This document shows, in pieces, positions 41,103 through 44,265 of a DNA stretch of 44,265 bases. The notes beneath the pieces were generated by a model. It saw only the letters and a program-made list of their open reading frames with translations, was not told where the DNA came from and ran no database searches. The translations under genes were made by a program, and so were the position numbers. The first letter of the stretch is position 1, and each line of letters begins with the position of its first letter. Origin of the DNA: Methanoculleus marisnigri (GTDB lineage Archaea; Halobacteriota; Methanomicrobia; Methanomicrobiales; Methanoculleaceae); the NCBI GenBank assembly GCA_002503885.1, contig DASQ01000145.1, forward strand, positions 1 through 44,265, in the 5' to 3' direction.

Positions 41103-42338
41103 ATGAACCTATCTGAGGTAACAGAGAGAATCTCCCGGAAACTTGAAGCAAATGGTGCACAGCCCGATCGGCAGAAGATCGAATCACGCCTTCACCGTCT
41201 CGTTGAAGAGTTCGGCGTCAACACCGCCGAGGCCGAGCGGACGGTGACGGCTGATCTCGCCCGTGAGTATAATCTCACCGGTGTCGGGAGCGCTGGAAAC
41301 ACCTCAACGGAGCTCCACCCGATAAGCGAGATCGTTCCCGGTGACTGGGTTACGATCGAGGGAAAGATTGTCGCCCTGACCCCGGCGCTTTCACCCTCGA
41401 TCGCGCAGAACGGGATCGTCGCCGACTCGAGCGGCGCCATACGCTTCGTGACCTGGACCCGGGCGAACGCCCCTGCGATGGAGTACGGCCACTGGTACCG
41501 GATCGAGTCAGCGGTCGTCGACGAGTACAAAGGCGCGCCGAACCTGAAGATCCACTCGGGAACCACCATCTCCCGGATGGAGAAGGATGCTCCGCTCCTC
41601 CCCTCGATCACACCGGTTGCCGAGCTGAAGCCGGGTGTGGGGAGCGTGCGGGCCAAGGTCATCCAGGATTGGGAAGTCTCCCACGAGCGGATGCTCCAGA
41701 CGGGGCTCCTCGGCGACGAGACCGGGATCATCAAGTTCGTCATCTGGAAGGAGGATACGAAGGAGAAACTGGAACTCGATGCTGTCTACAACATCTTCTA
41801 CGCCACCGTCGACGAGTACAACAGCAGGCTCTCCCTCTCCCTGAACACCGCGATGTACATATCGGATGAGGGCGATATCGAGGTCGGACGAAACGAGATC
41901 GAGATCCAGGGAGCTCTCGTCCATGTCGCTCCCGGCTCGGGCCTGATCAAGCGCTGCCCTGTCGAGGGCTGCAACCGGACCCTCTCACGGCAGAACTACT
42001 GCCCGGTGCACGAGATCCAGCCCAACTTCCGCTACGACCTCCGCTTAAAAGCGGTTCTGGATGATGGCATACGCGCCCACAATGTCCTGATGCAGCGGGA
42101 GATCGTCGAGAAACTTGCAGGGATCACCCTCGAGGAGGCCATCGGGATCGCGGAGACGAACCCGCTTGGCATGGACGAGATCTTCTACCGCATCAGGAAC
42201 GCGGCGCTCGGGCGCTACTACACCTGCAGGGGGAGCGAGTTCGGCGGCAGGCTGCTCGTCAATTCCTGCACCCCGGTAACGTTCAAGCCCGAGGAACTGG
42301 CTGCATTGCTGAACCGCGCCGGGGGTGAGGCAGCATGA
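41103..42338 (+). CDS. rpa: Replication protein A (single-stranded DNA-binding), OB-fold/zinc-finger type
   Basis: A 411-residue single-stranded DNA-binding protein for replication and repair. After an N-terminal helical region, two OB-folds are seen (about 70-160, GDWVTIEGKIVAL; about 168-255, KPGVGSVRAKVIQDWEVSHE), then a zinc finger (KRCPVEGCNRTLSRQNYCPVH) leading into a third OB-fold. This matches euryarchaeal RPA large subunits. It overlaps the next gene by four bases (ATGA), a conserved pairing of rpa with its associated protein. Confidence 0.92.
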   Translation: MNLSEVTERISRKLEANGAQPDRQKIESRLHRLVEEFGVNTAEAERTVTADLAREYNLTGVGSAGNTSTELHPISEIVPGDWVTIEGKIVALTPALSPSIAQNGIVADSSGAIRFVTWTRANAPAMEYGHWYRIESAVVDEYKGAPNLKIHSGTTISRMEKDAPLLPSITPVAELKPGVGSVRAKVIQDWEVSHERMLQTGLLGDETGIIKFVIWKEDTKEKLELDAVYNIFYATVDEYNSRLSLSLNTAMYISDEGDIEVGRNEIEIQGALVHVAPGSGLIKRCPVEGCNRTLSRQNYCPVHEIQPNFRYDLRLKAVLDDGIRAHNVLMQREIVEKLAGITLEEAIGIAETNPLGMDEIFYRIRNAALGRYYTCRGSEFGGRLLVNSCTPVTFKPEELAALLNRAGGEAA

Positions 42339-42901
42339 AACCCCAGAGCGCATTCGAACGTGAGCCGGCACGCAGGGTCTTCGCATCCGAACTCCGGGAG
42401 ACCCGCTACCAGTTCAAGGAGGGCGAGGACGAGAAGAGTCCGACCTATGTCCTCCTCCCGAGCGGCATCCGGAGCAACCGGATCTTCATCGTCGGGACCC
42501 TCACGGAGAAGCAGCGGAAAGGGGACCAGAACATCTTCTACCGTGGACGGGTGGTCGACCCCACAGGCACCTTCTTCATCATGGCCGGATCCTACCGGCC
42601 CGAGGCGATGCAGCAGCTCGCCCGAATCGAGCCGCCGGCATTCGTCGCCGTCGTCGGGAAGCCGAACCTCTACACGACGCCGGACGAGACCTGCCTGGTC
42701 TCGGTCAGTGCCGAGTCGATCACAGTCGTGGACCGCGAGACCCGGGACCTCTGGGTGCTGGATACCGCCCGCGAAACCCTGGACCGGCTGGAAGCGTTCG
42801 GCACCACCGACGACTCCAGAAAGGCCCAGGAGGAGTACGGAACGCAGCCGGACATCTATCGGAAGATCGTCTACGACGCGCTCGCCCAGGTGCAGTTGTA
42901 A
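42335..42901 (+). CDS. RPA-associated OB-fold protein (COG3390 type)
   Basis: A 188-residue protein beginning QSAFEREPARRVFASELRET, with an OB-fold (SNRIFIVGTLTEKQRKGDQN to MAGSYRPEAMQQL). The family is encoded next to rpa in many euryarchaea and forms complexes with it on single-stranded DNA. It is the last gene of the rpa operon, followed by an eight-T stretch. Length and motifs are complete. Confidence 0.88.
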   Translation: MKPQSAFEREPARRVFASELRETRYQFKEGEDEKSPTYVLLPSGIRSNRIFIVGTLTEKQRKGDQNIFYRGRVVDPTGTFFIMAGSYRPEAMQQLARIEPPAFVAVVGKPNLYTTPDETCLVSVSAESITVVDRETRDLWVLDTARETLDRLEAFGTTDDSRKAQEEYGTQPDIYRKIVYDALAQVQL

Positions 42902-42924
42902 GGCGGCGATCTTCGCGGAATCTC

Positions 42925-42932
42925 TTTTTTTT
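42925..42932 (+). terminator. Poly-T terminator of the rpa operon
   Basis: TTTTTTTT about 24 bases after the stop codon at 42899-42901, the simple T-run form sufficient for archaeal termination. The remaining gap to 43191 shows no gene. Confidence 0.6.
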
Positions 42933-43191
42933 ACGGAACCGTCGTTTCTCCCCAACCAAAAAGCCCTGCACATCGTCCCCCTTCTCGCAGCAACCCGGTC
43001 CGGGCCGCAGACGGGTTCCAACACGGCGTACCAGTGCATCTCTTCACCGGCGACGTACTGCCGGGCGTGGCGATGGGGCTCACCGTATCCGGAATCGACT
43101 TATGTATGCCGGAGCGACATCAGAAGTCAGTTCCGAGGGTAGAGTGATCGACAAAAAAGATAATTCCCGATGGGGGCGAGACACCCGGGAG

Positions 43192-43842
43192 TTACTCCGG
43201 CATCTCTCCGGCGGGCTCCTGCCGGGCCCCCTTCCACTCCCCCTTCAGTTTCGGGTAGTCCGCGAGGATCTTGCTGACCGTGCTCCTGCTGACGTCGAAC
43301 ATCCTGCAGATCTGACTGATGCTCGTCCCGGCCTGCCGTATCGTGAGGAGGGCCTCGACCTGACCCTCATTGAGCGCCTTCGGCCTCCCGATGGGCCGTC
43401 CGTCCTCTTTCTTCACCATCTTTGAGACGAGGGGGGCGATTTTCCGGGTGCTCTCCCGGTACTGGTCCAGATACGCGACGAAGTTGCCGATAGCCTCTCT
43501 CCTCTGCTCCGGGTCGTCCCGGAACCCGAAGAAGTCGTTATTCACGCAGTAAACCGTGTATTGGTCGTTTAAGGATTTGAGCGCTGCAAGCCCGGCATCC
43601 AGATCCCTGGCAAGGCCGGCAAGGTCGTAGATGACAACGTCGGGGCAGTTATTGGCGGCACAGTAATCCAGCATCTCAGCAAAGCCCTTCCGTTTCTCCG
43701 GAGATGTTGCGCTCGCCCGGTGGTCGTGGAAGATTTCAACGATCTGAAACCGATATTTACAATAGTTCTCGACTTCACTCTTTTGTGCTGCGAAATCCCC
43801 CTTCTTTCTCGTATTCAAGTATGCCACAGCATCTCTTTTCAT
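43192..43842 (-). CDS. Serine-recombinase-like protein lacking catalytic residues, with C-terminal HTH
   Basis: About 216 residues from the ATG at 43842. An ATG at 43866 lies within the TATA itself (AATATATATG, about 43864-43873 on the minus strand), so the leaderless start at 43842 is preferred. The N-terminal about 125 residues have the resolvase fold (VAYLNTRKKGDFAAQKSEVENY, PDVVIYDLAGLARDLDAGL), but the usual Y-x-R-V-S-T motif reads YLNTRK without Ser, and DRLSR reads AGLAR. The C-terminus has GRPIGRPKALNEGQVEAL and an HTH (SISQICRMFDVSRSTVSKIL). It probably binds DNA without recombining it. Its proximity to a tnpB suggests mobile origin; HTH order differs from IS607 TnpA. Confidence 0.75.
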   Translation of the reverse strand: MKRDAVAYLNTRKKGDFAAQKSEVENYCKYRFQIVEIFHDHRASATSPEKRKGFAEMLDYCAANNCPDVVIYDLAGLARDLDAGLAALKSLNDQYTVYCVNNDFFGFRDDPEQRREAIGNFVAYLDQYRESTRKIAPLVSKMVKKEDGRPIGRPKALNEGQVEALLTIRQAGTSISQICRMFDVSRSTVSKILADYPKLKGEWKGARQEPAGEMPE

Positions 43843-43984
43843 CCGTTTATGATGCCGTACAATCATATATATTGCTTTTGAAAAAATACGAGCAACGCCT
43901 TATTGCAGCATGACAGGAAATCCCGTGCAGATTCCTGCTCTATTGCCGGCAATGTGTAAATAAGGTCTCAGGATACATGGTGAA

Positions 43985-44008
43985 CTACCCCGCCCTGAAG
44001 GGCGGGGC
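43985..44008 (-). repeat. IS605/IS1341 right-end hairpin, 3' part of a TnpB guide RNA
   Basis: CCCCGCCC (43988-43995) pairs with GGGCGGGG (44000-44007) at the 3' end of the tnpB gene, whose last codons and stop lie inside it. In this family the RNA reading through this end forms the TnpB scaffold, with the guide copied from DNA just past the element, here leftward of about 43984. Confidence 0.65.
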
Positions 44009-44265
44009 TTCCTGCTTCATGGACAACACTTGCATCACAGAGATGTGATGTAGAGGCATCGTCTCCACAGGCTCGAAGGGCTGTTCCATCCCCACGCGGT
44101 GGATATTCACCGCAGCATTGTAATCTCTATCGGCAACAAACCCACAGTATGGGCATTCGTGGACTCTCTCGGAGAGACTTTTCTTCACGATGGTTCCGCA
44201 GTTCGAGCACATCTGTGTCGTGTCGCGGGGATCGATTTGCATGAAGTTCGTACCAGCACTTTCAG
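43985..44265 (-). CDS. tnpB: TnpB (IS200/IS605 OrfB), C-terminal part, cut by window edge
   Basis: Ninety-three codons open to the window's right edge, ending in TAG at 43985-43987. It shows the TnpB end: AGTNFMQIDPRDTTQMCSNC, zinc ribbon (CSNCG and CPYCG), then the third RuvC acidic residue in DRDYNAAVNIHRVG. The N-terminal two thirds are outside. Same strand as the TnpB at the left edge; whether both are copies of one element cannot be tested because the visible parts do not overlap. Confidence 0.92.
   Translation of the reverse strand, partial: ESAGTNFMQIDPRDTTQMCSNCGTIVKKSLSERVHECPYCGFVADRDYNAAVNIHRVGMEQPFEPVETMPLHHISVMQVLSMKQEAPPFRAG

Noticed and set aside
40771..41187. Upstream extension of the DUF1858 frame
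   Set aside because: A TATA box lies about 28 bases before the ATG at 40770, and the domain begins exactly there; the extension overlaps the rpa start.
1..44265. CRISPR array, tRNA or rRNA genes
   Set aside because: No regularly spaced repeats and no cloverleaf or rRNA segments were seen; TTCGAA-like words in the dispersed repeats are not tRNA T-loops.

Overview
The window looks like a stretch of a methanogenic archaeon of the Methanomicrobiales, most probably Methanoculleus or a close relative. This is inferred from the gene set (thermosome, TiaS, archaeal RPA proteins, deoxyhypusine synthase, family 4 uracil-DNA glycosylase, CbiZ), from archaeal TATA boxes about 25-30 bases before several start codons (many transcripts look leaderless), and from a GC-rich background interrupted by AT-richer accessory DNA. 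Both window ends lie inside TnpB genes of IS200/IS605-type elements, as happens when a contig breaks at repeats.

Positions 1-13.2 kb form an accessory and defence island. In order it holds a TnpB 5' part, an orphan hairpin resembling an IS right end, a frameshifted OsmC gene, a Panacea-domain/PIN toxin-antitoxin-like pair whose second gene ends inside a perfect IS-like palindrome, an EVE-domain protein, a two-gene restriction-like operon (phospholipase D-SNF2 helicase plus a large Eco57I-type adenine methylase), an AT-rich HEPN RNase-like gene, and a MntA/HepT pair. Two decayed copies of the methylase 3' end lie after the HEPN gene and after HepT, so the island grew by repeated recombination next to this methylase tail.

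Positions 13.2-21.7 kb carry metabolic and transport genes: an MBL-fold/rhodanese protein, an ADP-forming acyl-CoA synthetase, an iron-type ABC transporter operon (binding protein, permease, ATPase), a DUF1622 membrane protein, a NUDIX hydrolase and a family 4 uracil-DNA glycosylase.

Positions 21.7-27 kb form an envelope region of secreted and lipid-anchored proteins. Two of them, a C39-like cysteine peptidase and a second secreted protein, are each preceded by the same roughly 280-base block, alignable without gaps. The block holds a TATA box and a leader of about 165 bases that folds into helices with compensatory changes and could hide the ribosome binding site. This is the best candidate here for an undescribed regulatory RNA. 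The second of these genes also has an A11 tract that puts its best start codon out of frame.

Positions 27-43 kb are mostly housekeeping: lysyl-tRNA synthetase, YwbE, two paralogous sensor histidine kinases, thermosome, an archaeal HTH regulator divergent from tiaS, deoxyhypusine synthase with OMP decarboxylase, a stand-alone NrdD-like glycyl-radical tail coupled to a CbiZ-Cys-rich fusion, a DUF1858 protein and a two-gene RPA operon. A serine-recombinase-like protein lacking its catalytic residues and the second TnpB close the window.
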